Assembly (NCBI GenBank): GCA_017409455.1
Contig: JAFQSS010000009.1
Location: 1-47,537, forward strand
DNA from: Clostridia bacterium
GTDB lineage: Bacteria; Bacillota; Clostridia; TANB77; CAG-508
Reading direction: 5' to 3'
Length of the DNA: 47,537 nt
Below the pieces are notes generated by a model. It saw only the letters and a list, made by a program, of their open reading frames with translations, searched no databases and had not been told where the DNA came from. The position numbers and the translations under genes were made by a program. Position 1 is the stretch's first letter; each line of letters starts with the position of its first letter. Positions 33,500-42,341 of the stretch are shown in pieces.

Positions 33500-34066
33500 A
33501 TGTATCAAAAAAGCATTCAAATGTCATACGAGCAAGCAGCAAAAATCGCCAACGATTTTTTAGATGTTTTCCAAGCCTTATATCAATTCGAACCACTTCG
33601 GTTAAGTAATTCGATTGAAAATGTAAGAACAAAATTCAAAACTTTTACGTTTTTACCTGACAGAGTCTTGTTAAAGTCTACTCTTTCTTGGAAGAAACAA
33701 GGAGGAACTACTTCCCAAAAGAATCAGTGTCTAACTGATGAATATTATCTTGATATTATCTATACCGTTATTTGGAAGAATCGTTGTTTTGAAATAACTC
33801 TCTTTGATGATCCTGATGATTTTGGATACTGTTCTTTATTGCATGACTACGACTCCTCTACTTATGTCCTTTGCGACATTGTAGAAAAGAGACAAAATGG
33901 AGACAAAAAGTATCAAATGACCTTTGGATTTGATATTGAGAAGGGAACCTTTTTAGAACTCTTTGAAGTTCTTCACTACAATACAGTTGGAACTTTAAGA
34001 GAATATCCTAATTTAGATTCTCAGCTCGAATCAGAATTAAAAGATGTTGCCATACTTTTAAACTAA
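33500..34066 (+). CDS. Hypothetical protein
   Basis: 188 residues with no membrane segment. N-terminal helix with YEQAAKIANDFLDVFQALY, then a beta-rich middle with aromatic residues and an acidic DDPDDFGYCSLLHDYDSS. No family recognised. Codon use is less AT-biased than its neighbours (for example TACGACTCC, GACAAAAAG), which hints at acquisition or high expression. A consensus promoter and a strong terminator frame it as a single gene. Confidence 0.7.
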   Translation: MYQKSIQMSYEQAAKIANDFLDVFQALYQFEPLRLSNSIENVRTKFKTFTFLPDRVLLKSTLSWKKQGGTTSQKNQCLTDEYYLDIIYTVIWKNRCFEITLFDDPDDFGYCSLLHDYDSSTYVLCDIVEKRQNGDKKYQMTFGFDIEKGTFLELFEVLHYNTVGTLREYPNLDSQLESELKDVAILLN

Positions 34067-34070
34067 TGCT

Positions 34071-34110
34071 AAAGCCGTACTTGTTATTAGCAAGTACGGC
34101 TTTTCTTTTA
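34071..34110 (+). terminator. Terminator of the 188-aa gene
   Basis: AAAGCCGTACTTG-TTATTAG-CAAGTACGGCTTT followed by TCTTTTATTTT. Confidence 0.9.
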
Positions 34111-34126
34111 TTTTATAGGAAGGATA

Positions 34127-36733
34127 TTATTCACTTCTCAAAGCCTCAACAGGATCACGTTTAGCAGCAAATTTAGCCGGGATTAAACCTGCAATCATAG
34201 TTAAAACCACACTAATAACAACTAAAATTGTACCACCTGCGAATGGCAATTTTGAAATATTTGAAATTCCAACAATAGATTTAATAATCATATTAATTGG
34301 GATATTTAATAACACTGTTGTACCAATTCCGATTAAACCTGCAACAAGACCAACAATTAGAGTCTCTGCATTAAATACTCTTGAAATATCTTTCTTAGAA
34401 GCACCAATGCTACGAAGAATTCCAATTTCTTTAGTTCTTTCAAGAACTGAAATATAAGTAATAATTCCAATCATTATTGAAGAAACAACTAATGAAATTC
34501 CAACAAATGCAATTAAAACATAGCTAATCACATCAATAATTGTAGAAACAGAACTCATCATAATTCCAACAATATCTGTATAATTTATAACATTCTCTTC
34601 TTTTCCTTCATCAGATTGTTTATTATTATAATCTGTAATAATATTTGAAATCATTTCCTTTGAATCAAAATCTTTTGGATAGATATTGATTATACTTGGT
34701 TTATTTAAATCTACCACTCCTAATTTAGTTAAATTTGTATCATAAGTTGCTTTAGCATTTGCAGTATATGTTTGCATTAATTCAGCAAGTTCTTGTTGTG
34801 AAAGTGAAGCCATATACATTTTTTGTTCATTTGATAATTGTGAAAAGTCAAATTCTGTGTCTTTATTTTCTGGAAATCCTATTCCTGTAAATACATTTAT
34901 TTCTGGATTTGCTTTTTGCTCTTTTACTATTTCACTTTCATTTATTTTGTTAATTACATATTCTTTAAGTTGTTTATTATATCCAATCATTCCTGAGCCT
35001 GATGATGCAACTGTTTCTGAATTTGGTTTAATTATTCCTACAATGGATATCTCTTCTGCATTTTTTACAACTTCTTTCATATAGCTACTGTCTTCAGACA
35101 TATCTTGCCAAGCATTTCCTGCTTTTTTGTAGTAATCTGTATTTAATAGTACTTTGAATTTGTAATTTAAAATATCCTCATAAGTATAACTTTCCATCTC
35201 TTCTGGAGCTTTAAGTTCTTCTCCATTTTTGATTTTTTCCATTGAATCACTTAATTCTTTTGCATTTTTGATTCCTAATGAATAAAGTGTATAATCACTT
35301 ATTTCATTATTTTCATCAACTATTAAAACAACTTCATTATATTTTTCTGGCCATTTTCCCGCAACTACATCATATTGCCCTTGAATAAGTTCTTGATTAT
35401 CAAGCATTTCTGTCCATACATTAGTTTCTGTCATCATCATTCCGCCACCCATCATTGATGCACTATCCTTTTCTGCTTGTATCATATCACCAAAGCCTAA
35501 TTCATCAAATACTATACTTGGATTTACTTGTTGTATATTTCCTTCATCATCTTGTTTATAAATATTCAAATCTAAATTATAACTATATTGAATTGCATTT
35601 ATATAATTTTTAATGTCTGTTTCATCGCCTTCAATAAATGTTCTAAATGCTTCTAAATTGTTTGTTTGAATTTTTGTTGATACAGTTTCTAAAATTTCAT
35701 TAACTATTGCTCTAGAATAGATTTTTCCTTCTTCATGTTCTTTGCCTTCTCCATCTCCCATCATTGCTTCCATCATACTTGACATATCAATTGTTGCTTC
35801 TTGAATTGTTAATGGATATGATGATAATGTATCTTCTTCTACTCTATCTATATATGATTGCATCCCATGTGATAATGACATTATAAGTGCAATTCCAATA
35901 ATTCCTATACTTCCAGCAAATGATGTTAAAAATGTTCTTCCTTTTTTAGTCATTAAATTATTTAAACTTAATCTTACTGCTGTTCCAAATTTCATTGAAG
36001 CTTTTCCTGATTTTTCTTTTTTAGTACGTGCTCTATCTAAGTCTCTTTTACTTGCTTCATATGGATTTGAATCATCTGTAACTTTTCCATCTAATAATTT
36101 AATTATTCTGGTTGAATACTTTTCGGCTAAATCCGGGTTATGTGTTACCATTATTATTAATCTATCATTTGCAATTTCTTTAAGAATTTCCATTACTTGT
36201 ATACTTGTTTGTGAATCTAAAGCTCCTGTTGGTTCATCTGCTAACAAAATGTCTGGGTCATTTACTAATGCTCTTGCTATTGCAACTCTTTGCATTTGTC
36301 CACCTGACATTTGGTTTGGCTTTTTATTTAGTTGGTCTCCTAACCCAACTTTTTCAAGTGCTTCTTTTGCTCTTTTTCTTCTTTCTTCTTTACTTACACC
36401 TGATATTGTTAATGCTAATTCAACGTTTGCTAATACTGTTTGATGTGGGATTAAGTTATAATTTTGGAATACAAATCCTATTGAATGGTTTCTATATGTA
36501 TCCCAATCTTTATCTTTAAATTCCTTTGTTGATTTGTCATTAATAATTAAGTCTCCTGTTGTATATCTATCTAATCCACCTATAATGTTTAACAATGTAG
36601 TTTTTCCACATCCACTTGGACCTAATATTGATACAAATTCACTTTCTCTAAATTCTAAGTCTATACCTTTTAACGCTTTTACTTCAGTATCTCCTGATAA
36701 ATAATTTTTGGTTATATTTTTTAATTGTAACAT
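34127..36733 (-). CDS. MacB-type ABC transporter, ATPase fused to FtsX-like permease
   Basis: 868 residues. Residues 1-225 are the ATPase: P-loop GPSGCGKTT at 38-46, signature MSGGQMQRVAIARAL near 142-156 and LLADEPTGALDSQT just after. A first membrane helix follows at about 265-290, then a long extracellular region (about 295-725), then three C-terminal helices (about 735-850) with ERTKEIGILRSIGASKKD, the FtsX signature. It probably exports a peptide or acts in mechanotransmission. No separate periplasmic partner is adjacent. GGAAAAGGTAAATG precedes the start. Confidence 0.93.
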   Translation of the reverse strand: MLQLKNITKNYLSGDTEVKALKGIDLEFRESEFVSILGPSGCGKTTLLNIIGGLDRYTTGDLIINDKSTKEFKDKDWDTYRNHSIGFVFQNYNLIPHQTVLANVELALTISGVSKEERRKRAKEALEKVGLGDQLNKKPNQMSGGQMQRVAIARALVNDPDILLADEPTGALDSQTSIQVMEILKEIANDRLIIMVTHNPDLAEKYSTRIIKLLDGKVTDDSNPYEASKRDLDRARTKKEKSGKASMKFGTAVRLSLNNLMTKKGRTFLTSFAGSIGIIGIALIMSLSHGMQSYIDRVEEDTLSSYPLTIQEATIDMSSMMEAMMGDGEGKEHEEGKIYSRAIVNEILETVSTKIQTNNLEAFRTFIEGDETDIKNYINAIQYSYNLDLNIYKQDDEGNIQQVNPSIVFDELGFGDMIQAEKDSASMMGGGMMMTETNVWTEMLDNQELIQGQYDVVAGKWPEKYNEVVLIVDENNEISDYTLYSLGIKNAKELSDSMEKIKNGEELKAPEEMESYTYEDILNYKFKVLLNTDYYKKAGNAWQDMSEDSSYMKEVVKNAEEISIVGIIKPNSETVASSGSGMIGYNKQLKEYVINKINESEIVKEQKANPEINVFTGIGFPENKDTEFDFSQLSNEQKMYMASLSQQELAELMQTYTANAKATYDTNLTKLGVVDLNKPSIINIYPKDFDSKEMISNIITDYNNKQSDEGKEENVINYTDIVGIMMSSVSTIIDVISYVLIAFVGISLVVSSIMIGIITYISVLERTKEIGILRSIGASKKDISRVFNAETLIVGLVAGLIGIGTTVLLNIPINMIIKSIVGISNISKLPFAGGTILVVISVVLTMIAGLIPAKFAAKRDPVEALRSE

Positions 36734-36830
36734 TTACCTTTTCCTTTCTTTTTTGGAACTGTTAATATTTTACTATATATTTGTGAATTTTATGTGAAAA
36801 TTTTCAAGTTACAACAAAAAAATGCTAATT

Positions 36831-37145
36831 TTAATTAGCTTTCATTTTAGTGTTAATTATATTTTCAATATATATGTTATTTTTAAAAATTGAATACAAG
36901 ATTATAATTTTTTTATCAATAACTAATTTTTTACGATTTTTATTAAACATTTTTATGATTTGCCCTCTATGTGGCATAAAATTTAATGAACTAATTTTTT
37001 CTAATAAATTATCAAATAATCTTTTTGCAGCATTTTCACTTACTTTAGCCAAAAATGCTATGTGATACTGCATATCTTCTTGTGCTTGCTTTGAAATTAA
37101 TATTTTATATTCTATAGCTTTAACTCCTTTCTCCAAATATGTCAT
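36831..37145 (-). CDS. RelE/ParE-like toxin
   Basis: About 104 residues from the ATG at 37145. The family part is YKILISKQAQEDMQYHIAFL, then RLFDNLLEKISSLNFMPHRG and the C-terminal KKLVIDKKIIILYSIFKNNIYIENI. It overlaps the small antitoxin-like gene. The best ribosome-binding site, GGAGAAAGGAG, lies 8 bases before an ATA codon at 37115, exactly where homologues begin with Met. An ATA start or the weaker upstream ATG at 37145 must be used. RelE proteins cut mRNA at the ribosome. Confidence 0.75.
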   Translation of the reverse strand: MTYLEKGVKAIEYKILISKQAQEDMQYHIAFLAKVSENAAKRLFDNLLEKISSLNFMPHRGQIIKMFNKNRKKLVIDKKIIILYSIFKNNIYIENIINTKMKAN

Positions 37146-37281
37146 TGTATAATTGGTTGAATACTTTGTCTGCTGGTTTTCCATTGAATGTTCCATTTAA
37201 TATTGAATTATATGACTTCTCCCATTCTTTTAAAATATTCATTTTCCATTGCTGTCTGTTGTCTCTTATTTTAAAACTCAT
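37120..37281 (-). CDS. Small antitoxin-like protein
   Basis: 53 residues from the ATG at 37281 (after AAAGGAAGTGA). Alternative start at 37314 after GGAGGTGCG would add 11 residues. Charged and helical with KPADKVFNQLYNDIFGERS at the end. No known domain seen. Its stop lies four bases before the ATA codon of the toxin, which is the usual antitoxin-toxin order. Confidence 0.65.
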   Translation of the reverse strand: MSFKIRDNRQQWKMNILKEWEKSYNSILNGTFNGKPADKVFNQLYNDIFGERS

Positions 37282-37370
37282 TTTTTCACTTCCTTTCATT
37301 ATTTTTATAATCATATTTCGCACCTCCATTTGGCTATATTATAAAACCTCATCTTGGTTTTGTCAATATA

Positions 37371-37402
37371 AAAAAACAGAGAAACTCTATTCAGCCTCTC
37401 TG
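37371..37402 (-). terminator. Terminator of the DUF1846 gene
   Basis: CAGAGA and TCTCTG pair around a 14-base loop, followed by TTTTTTTAT on the minus strand. Confidence 0.75.
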
Positions 37403-37416
37403 CTAATCCATATGTT

Positions 37417-38871
37417 TTACATCTTTGGCTCACAAGTCAAATTAATACCTAAATTTTTCAAAACATTTAATTCGCTTTGTTCCATTATATATGTAGAATG
37501 TGCTTCACATCCTCTTAATTCACTAATTTTGCTGATCATTTTTTCTATGATAGGATTTGTTGATGAACATATACTAAGAGCAATTAACACTTCTTGAACA
37601 TTTAAAGAATATGACATTCTATAAGATGTATTTTCTTTTGTTTTAAAAATCGCTTCTAACATTGATGGTGACAATAAAAATACCTCTTCTGGAATATTTG
37701 TTATTTCTTTTAAAACATTTATAATTGCAGCACTTGATGCACTTAATAATTTTGATTCCTTACCTGTTATTATTTTTCCATTTGGTAATTCTATTGCAAC
37801 TACATTTTTGTTTTCTTTTTCTTCTTTTTCTAATGCTACAGAAATTACGTGTCTATCTTTTGTGCTAATTTCTAATTTATTCATCATAATTTCTATTCTT
37901 TCTGCACTATCTTTTGGACAAAGACCTTTTTTATAATCACATAAAGAATTATAATATCTTCTTATAATTTCAGCTTCAGCAGCTCTTCTTACAGCTTCAT
38001 CATCTGTAATGCATTGTTTTATCATATTTACACCCATATCTGTAGGTGATTTATATATTTCTTTTCCAGTTATTTTTTTCAATATGTTTTTTAGGATTGG
38101 AAATGTTGAAAAATCTCTATTATAACTTACAGCATTTTCTCCATAAGCTTCTAGATGGAATGAATCTATCATATTGATATCTTCTAAATCTACTGTTGCT
38201 GCTTCATATGCAATATTTACTGGATGCATTAAACTTAAATTCCACACAGGAAATGTTTCAAATTTAGCATATCCAGCAGTTACTCCTCTTTTATTTTCAT
38301 GATAAAGTTGTGATAAACAAGTTCCTAGCTTTCCACTATTAGCTCCTGGTGCTGTTACTACTACTAATTTTTTTGTTGTCTCTATATATGGATTTTGTCC
38401 ATATCCTTCTTCACTTACAATTGTTTCAACATCATTAGGATATCCTTTTGTTGGCATATGTATATATGTTTTTACATTTCTAGTTTGTAATAAGTTTTTT
38501 AAACGTTCTACTCCTGATTGACCTTTATATAATGTTATTACAACACTATTTATTGATATTCCTAAGTTTTGTAAATTATCTATTAATCTGATAAGTTCAA
38601 GCTCATAACTTATACCATAATCTGCTCTTATTTTGCTTTTTTCTATATCATTAGCATTTATGCAAAATATTACTTCTGAAATATCTTTTAATTTTTCTAA
38701 AAGTTTTATTTTTGCATCTGGTTTAAATCCTGGCAAAACTCTTGCAGCATGATAATCATCAAATATTTTTCCACCAAACTCTAAATATAGTTTATCAAAC
38801 ATATTTATTCTTTCTTCTATTTTTTCACTTTGTACTTTTAAATAAGCTTCACTATCAAATCCTTGTTTCAT
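37417..38871 (-). CDS. DUF1846 (UPF0371) protein
   Basis: 484 residues, the family length. KQGFDSEAYLKVQSEKIEER starts the family signature, followed by FGGKIFDDYHAARVLPGF and VVTAPGANSGKLGTCLSQLYHE near 166-187. ATP-binding-like fold proposed for the family, but function unknown. The region 38872-39072 between it and cotJA has a dyad (TAGATTTAAAAAA / complement at 38902-38946) and a CCATATATATGG palindrome. Confidence 0.92.
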   Translation of the reverse strand: MKQGFDSEAYLKVQSEKIEERINMFDKLYLEFGGKIFDDYHAARVLPGFKPDAKIKLLEKLKDISEVIFCINANDIEKSKIRADYGISYELELIRLIDNLQNLGISINSVVITLYKGQSGVERLKNLLQTRNVKTYIHMPTKGYPNDVETIVSEEGYGQNPYIETTKKLVVVTAPGANSGKLGTCLSQLYHENKRGVTAGYAKFETFPVWNLSLMHPVNIAYEAATVDLEDINMIDSFHLEAYGENAVSYNRDFSTFPILKNILKKITGKEIYKSPTDMGVNMIKQCITDDEAVRRAAEAEIIRRYYNSLCDYKKGLCPKDSAERIEIMMNKLEISTKDRHVISVALEKEEKENKNVVAIELPNGKIITGKESKLLSASSAAIINVLKEITNIPEEVFLLSPSMLEAIFKTKENTSYRMSYSLNVQEVLIALSICSSTNPIIEKMISKISELRGCEAHSTYIMEQSELNVLKNLGINLTCEPKM

Positions 38872-39072
38872 TTTATTGCTCCTTTTATGTTTAAAAATAA
38901 AAATAGATTTAAAAAATTACCTTTAAAAGGGGTTTTTTTTAAATCTACCATATATATGGTATCACTTTTATATTACTTTTGCAAGCAAAATTTTATAAAT
39001 TTAGTCATTTTTTCACAGAAATCTTCTATTTGTCATATTATGTAGTATACAAATTAAAAAAGGAGGATTACA

Positions 39073-39438
39073 ATGTTTAGACGCAGATACAAAAAATGTT
39101 ATTGCATGAACAATAGTGCTTATAACACAAGTAACAATTTAATTGAAGATAAGTGTGATGATGTTCCTTCATATGACTATGAAGAATGTGACAAACATGA
39201 ATGCGAATGTGGATTTGATGAAGATTATGAAATAAGTGTATTCCCTGAAAATCCTATGTTAGCTCAAAGTTATGTTCCTATACAGTATATGGATAAAACA
39301 TTTAAACCTAATGTTGGATTAAAAATGGGAACTATATTCCCTGAATTAGTTAGCCCATATATGCCTTGCCAATCTATGAGAGTTAACGAATTTTTAGAGG
39401 CAACAAATAAAGTTGGAGAGGGGTGTAACAAATGCTAG
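39073..39438 (+). CDS. cotJA: Spore coat protein CotJA
   Basis: 121 residues. The N-terminal half is Cys-, Asn- and Asp-rich (KCYCMNN, CECGFDEDY), and the C-terminal half has the CotJA core LAQSYVPIQYMDKTF, GLKMGTIFPELVSPY and CQSMRVNEFLEATNKVG. It is made in the mother cell and lies in the inner coat. The N-terminal extension is longer than in B. subtilis CotJA (about 80 residues). Strong AAAAAAGGAGG. Overlaps cotJB by seven bases. Confidence 0.93.
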   Translation: MFRRRYKKCYCMNNSAYNTSNNLIEDKCDDVPSYDYEECDKHECECGFDEDYEISVFPENPMLAQSYVPIQYMDKTFKPNVGLKMGTIFPELVSPYMPCQSMRVNEFLEATNKVGEGCNKC

Positions 39439-39794
39439 AAGATAACAATAGAAATTGTGGTTGTATGATGAATAATTACAATAATCCAAATATTGTAGCT
39501 TATACAACTAATAATAATATGAATTCTTGTGAATGTGAAGAATTTAATGAAACTAGAGCTGAAATGATGGAAAGAATCAAAGGATTAAATTTTGCAATAA
39601 TTGAACTAGGTCTTTATCTAGATACTCACAATGATGATGAAAAAGCACTTTGCTTACACAGAAAATATTGCAAAGAATATAGAGAATTAACTGATAAATA
39701 TCAAAAAGTTTATGGACCTTTAACTATCCACTTTCCTTGTAATAAATGGAGATGGATTGAAGAACCATGGCCTTGGGAAAGGGGGAATTTTTAA
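39432..39794 (+). CDS. cotJB: Spore coat protein CotJB
   Basis: 120 residues. After a Cys/Asn-rich start (MLEDNNRNCGCMMNNYNNP), the CotJB domain runs from ETRAEMMERIKGLNFAIIEL to the WRWIEEPWPWE end, the usual C-terminal signature. Coat protein. Translated together with cotJA, and its stop codon TAA touches the ATG of cotJC. Confidence 0.93.
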   Translation: MLEDNNRNCGCMMNNYNNPNIVAYTTNNNMNSCECEEFNETRAEMMERIKGLNFAIIELGLYLDTHNDDEKALCLHRKYCKEYRELTDKYQKVYGPLTIHFPCNKWRWIEEPWPWERGNF

Positions 39795-40130
39795 ATGTGG
39801 ACTTATAATAAAATGTTAGAATATCCTATTAATATAAAATGCACAGACCCTCGTCTTGCTAAAGTTATAATAAGCCAATATGGTGGTCCTGACGGCGAAT
39901 TGGCTGCTTCTTTAAGATATTTATCTCAAAGATTTGGTATGCCAGACCAAAATTCAAAAGCTATTCTTAATGATATTGGAACAGAAGAATTAGCTCACTT
40001 AGAAATGGTTGGTACTATTGTTCATCAATTAACTAAAAATGCTTCTATTGAAGAAATTGAAGCTGCTGGTTTAGCACCATATTACACAGACCATGGGGTG
40101 GGTTTGGAATATATCCAAATAAGAATTTAA
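39795..40130 (+). pseudogene. cotJC: CotJC spore coat protein, cut at about residue 103
   Basis: 111 codons, whereas CotJC proteins are about 190. MWTYNKMLEYPINIK, QYGGPDGELAASLRYLSQRF, DIGTEELAHLEMVGTIVH and DHGVG are native. After G103 the frame continues as LEYIQIRI and stops. The missing half would include the second helix pair of the Mn-catalase-like fold and its metal ligands. The break lies at about 40101-40105 next to the dyad TTTGGA-ATATA-TCCAAA. The rest is not in this window, so it may lie beyond the right edge, after the island. Ribosome-binding site AAAGGGGGAA is normal. Confidence 0.9.
40103..40119. repeat. Dyad at the cotJC/island junction
   Basis: TTTGGA-ATATA-TCCAAA, a perfect 6-bp inverted repeat at the end of native cotJC sequence. 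It could be part of an attachment site of the serine recombinase (inference). Confidence 0.5.
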
Positions 40131-40142
40131 TAATAATTTGAA

Positions 40143-40460
40143 TTAAAAATTATTTTTAATGTAAGATTTATAAAATGATTTAAAATTTCTTTTGCCATGA
40201 ACGACAAAATGTATGTAAACAGTATTTGAATCTTCAGAAATATCATAAACTATTCGATAACTTTTATAAATAAGTTCTCTAAAATGCTTGTCCGAAAGTT
40301 CGGGGACAAATCTACCTAAATAAGGAGCATTTTGTAGTTCATATATACGAGAATAAATATTTTCTGAAGTTTCGTTTGCGTACTTAATAGAGTCACGGGA
40401 TATATATTCAAAAATAGAATCTATATCTTCATGTGCCTCATTTGACATCAAAACTTGCAT
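40143..40460 (-). CDS. ParE/RelE-like toxin
   Basis: 105 residues. Plasmid-stabilisation type fold: SNEAHEDIDSIFEYISRDS, YELQNAPYLGRFVPEL and ELIYKSYRIVYDISED, then VYIHFVVHGKRNF. It starts inside the end of the antitoxin gene (23-base overlap), with AAAGGATGAGAAA as the ribosome-binding site. ParE toxins act on gyrase and RelE toxins on mRNA, and the sequence does not decide between them. Very close to the break in cotJC, so its stop lies 12 bases past the cotJC stop. Confidence 0.88.
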   Translation of the reverse strand: MQVLMSNEAHEDIDSIFEYISRDSIKYANETSENIYSRIYELQNAPYLGRFVPELSDKHFRELIYKSYRIVYDISEDSNTVYIHFVVHGKRNFKSFYKSYIKNNF

Positions 40461-40638
40461 ATTTTTTTCTCATCCTTTCTTTAGATTCTTCGATAGTCAT
40501 AACTCTACCATTTTTTATATCATCTTGGCTTTTTTGTAATTTCGAATGTAGATATAAAGTATAGATTGCATCATCCCAAGTGGTATCTTCTGGTAAAGTA
40601 TTAACTGTTGCAATGATTTCTTGTTTTTCATTAATCAT
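40438..40638 (-). CDS. Antitoxin of the ParE/RelE-like pair
   Basis: About 66 residues from the ATG at 40638, after AAAGGACGTGAAAT. A GTG at 40647 is also in frame. DIKNGRVMTIEESKERMRKKY at the C terminus is the toxin-binding tail common to these antitoxins. Such antitoxins usually repress their own operon. Confidence 0.85.
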   Translation of the reverse strand: MINEKQEIIATVNTLPEDTTWDDAIYTLYLHSKLQKSQDDIKNGRVMTIEESKERMRKKYASFDVK

Positions 40639-40709
40639 AGATTTCACGTCCTTTCTTAAAAAATTCTAATATTAGTATAGCACAAATTAATGTAAAATAC
40701 TATTTCTTT

Positions 40710-42275
40710 TTAAAAATTCCAATGAATAATCACATCTTGTGATTTTGTTTTTTTGTTTTTTTCTCCAATTTCAATATAATCTATAAAACTATTAACAATG
40801 TCATAGTTAAGTTCAGTAAAGTTTTTAAAGTGGTCGATTATTTTTTCTTTTTGTTCTTTTATAAATTTACTGTTTAATTCTTTTTCTCTTAAATTAGATA
40901 AATCATTTTCAAGTTTTGTTAGTTCTTTTTGTTTTGATGATTTATCAGATAGGAAAGATGAATTTAAATCTTCAAATACTTCTTCTGGAACTTTGCCACT
41001 TACTTTATTTAAATAGAGTTCTTTTATTGCTTTATTGATATTTTCCATTTCTTTAGAAAGTAGTAGAGCTTTATTTTCTAATAATTTAGCTTTATTCAAG
41101 TTGTCATTTGAAACAAATAAATCATCAGAAATATTATCAAAGTTATAAAATGCTAAAATTTTCTCTCTAATCTTTTCAGTAACTAAATTTTTAAGATTTT
41201 CATAACCAATAGAGTGGGTTGTACAATTGCCATAAAGTTTTTTAGAACCTTTACAAGAAAAGTAAATATAATTTCTATCATTCCTACATTTATAAAGTTT
41301 TGTGCCACAATCTAGGCATACTAATTTGTTAGCAAATAAATGAACTTCACCATTTTTACATCTTCTTGTTTTACTTTTGAAAATCTCTTGAACTTTATAA
41401 AATTGTTCTTTAGTGATAATCGGTTCGTGTGTATTTTCTACAATAACCCATTTAGATTTAGGCTGATTTACCATCTTTTTAGATTTGTAGCTTAATTTTT
41501 TATTATACCCTTGTACCATATTACCAATATAAACTTCATTTTTTAAAATTTTGCTAACAGTAGATTCACACCAATATTCAATGTTTTTACCTTGATTTTT
41601 AAAATTGATACCTTTTGACATTTTATATTTAGTAGGTGTTAAAATACCTTTATCATTTAATATTTGAGCAATTTTAGTAACACCATTGCCTTGTTCATAA
41701 AGGTTAAAAATCAATTTAATAATATCAGCAACTTCTGTATCAACAACAAGTTTATTTTTGTTTTCTGGACTTCTTTCATAACCATAGCATACAAAAGAGC
41801 CAATATGTAATCCTTGTTTTCTTTTACTATCAAATGTCTTTCTGATATTTTCTGATAAATCTTCTAAATACCACTCATTAACTAAACCATTAATTTGTCT
41901 TGATTTTTTGTTTCCTTTATCTAAAGTGTCAACATGATCTACAAGGCTTACAAATCTGATATTCCACTCGATAAATTTATTATGTAAGTATTTTTCTACT
42001 ATTACCATATCACGAGTAAATCTACTTTGAGTTTTACATAGCACAATGTTAAATTTATGGTTTTCAGCATCTTCTAATAACTTATTAAATTCAGGTCGTT
42101 CACTGTCGATTCCAGAATAATCTTCATCACAGTAAATATTATAAATATCCCACCCACTTTCTACTGCATAATTAATTAGCATAGATTTTTGATTTTGGAT
42201 ACTTTCGCTTTCATCTGTCTCGTGTAGCTTGTCATCATCTTCACGAGAAAGCCTACAATAAATTGCAACTTTCAT
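40710..42275 (-). CDS. Large serine recombinase
   Basis: 521 residues. Resolvase domain at 1-150 with the catalytic serine in YCRLSREDD (Ser10) and the arginine segment TQSRFTRDM. Recombinase domain about 155-285 (KRKQGLHIGSFVCYGYERS). Zinc ribbon about 325-350 (CLDCGTKLYKCR and SCKG). Coiled coil about 375-455. Such enzymes, including the skin-element recombinase of Bacillus, integrate and excise DNA between attB and attP. GGAGGTATAACTAT is a strong ribosome-binding site. Confidence 0.95.
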   Translation of the reverse strand: MKVAIYCRLSREDDDKLHETDESESIQNQKSMLINYAVESGWDIYNIYCDEDYSGIDSERPEFNKLLEDAENHKFNIVLCKTQSRFTRDMVIVEKYLHNKFIEWNIRFVSLVDHVDTLDKGNKKSRQINGLVNEWYLEDLSENIRKTFDSKRKQGLHIGSFVCYGYERSPENKNKLVVDTEVADIIKLIFNLYEQGNGVTKIAQILNDKGILTPTKYKMSKGINFKNQGKNIEYWCESTVSKILKNEVYIGNMVQGYNKKLSYKSKKMVNQPKSKWVIVENTHEPIITKEQFYKVQEIFKSKTRRCKNGEVHLFANKLVCLDCGTKLYKCRNDRNYIYFSCKGSKKLYGNCTTHSIGYENLKNLVTEKIREKILAFYNFDNISDDLFVSNDNLNKAKLLENKALLLSKEMENINKAIKELYLNKVSGKVPEEVFEDLNSSFLSDKSSKQKELTKLENDLSNLREKELNSKFIKEQKEKIIDHFKNFTELNYDIVNSFIDYIEIGEKNKKTKSQDVIIHWNF

Positions 42276-42297
42276 ATAGTTATACCTCCAATCGTAT

Positions 42298-42341
42298 AAC
42301 TACTTATTTTGTACAATCTTATTATACAAAATTAAGTAGTT
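42298..42341. repeat. Long dyad between the 42-codon gene and the recombinase
   Basis: AACTACTTA-T-TTTGTA and TACAAAA-T-TAAGTAGTT form a stem of about 16 bp with one bulge. It begins directly after the stop codon of the small gene and ends 10 bases before the recombinase ribosome-binding site. It has no T run and therefore is not an obvious terminator. Confidence 0.65.

Noticed and set aside
38902..38962. Dyad TAGATTTAAAAAA and palindrome CCATATATATGG between the DUF1846 gene and cotJA as a terminator or operator
   Set aside because: It lies upstream of both divergent genes and has no clear relation to a promoter, so it is only mentioned.
39040..39060. Sigma-E or sigma-K promoter for cotJA (TCATATT, GTATACAAAT)
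   Set aside because: The elements are not at the right spacing from each other.
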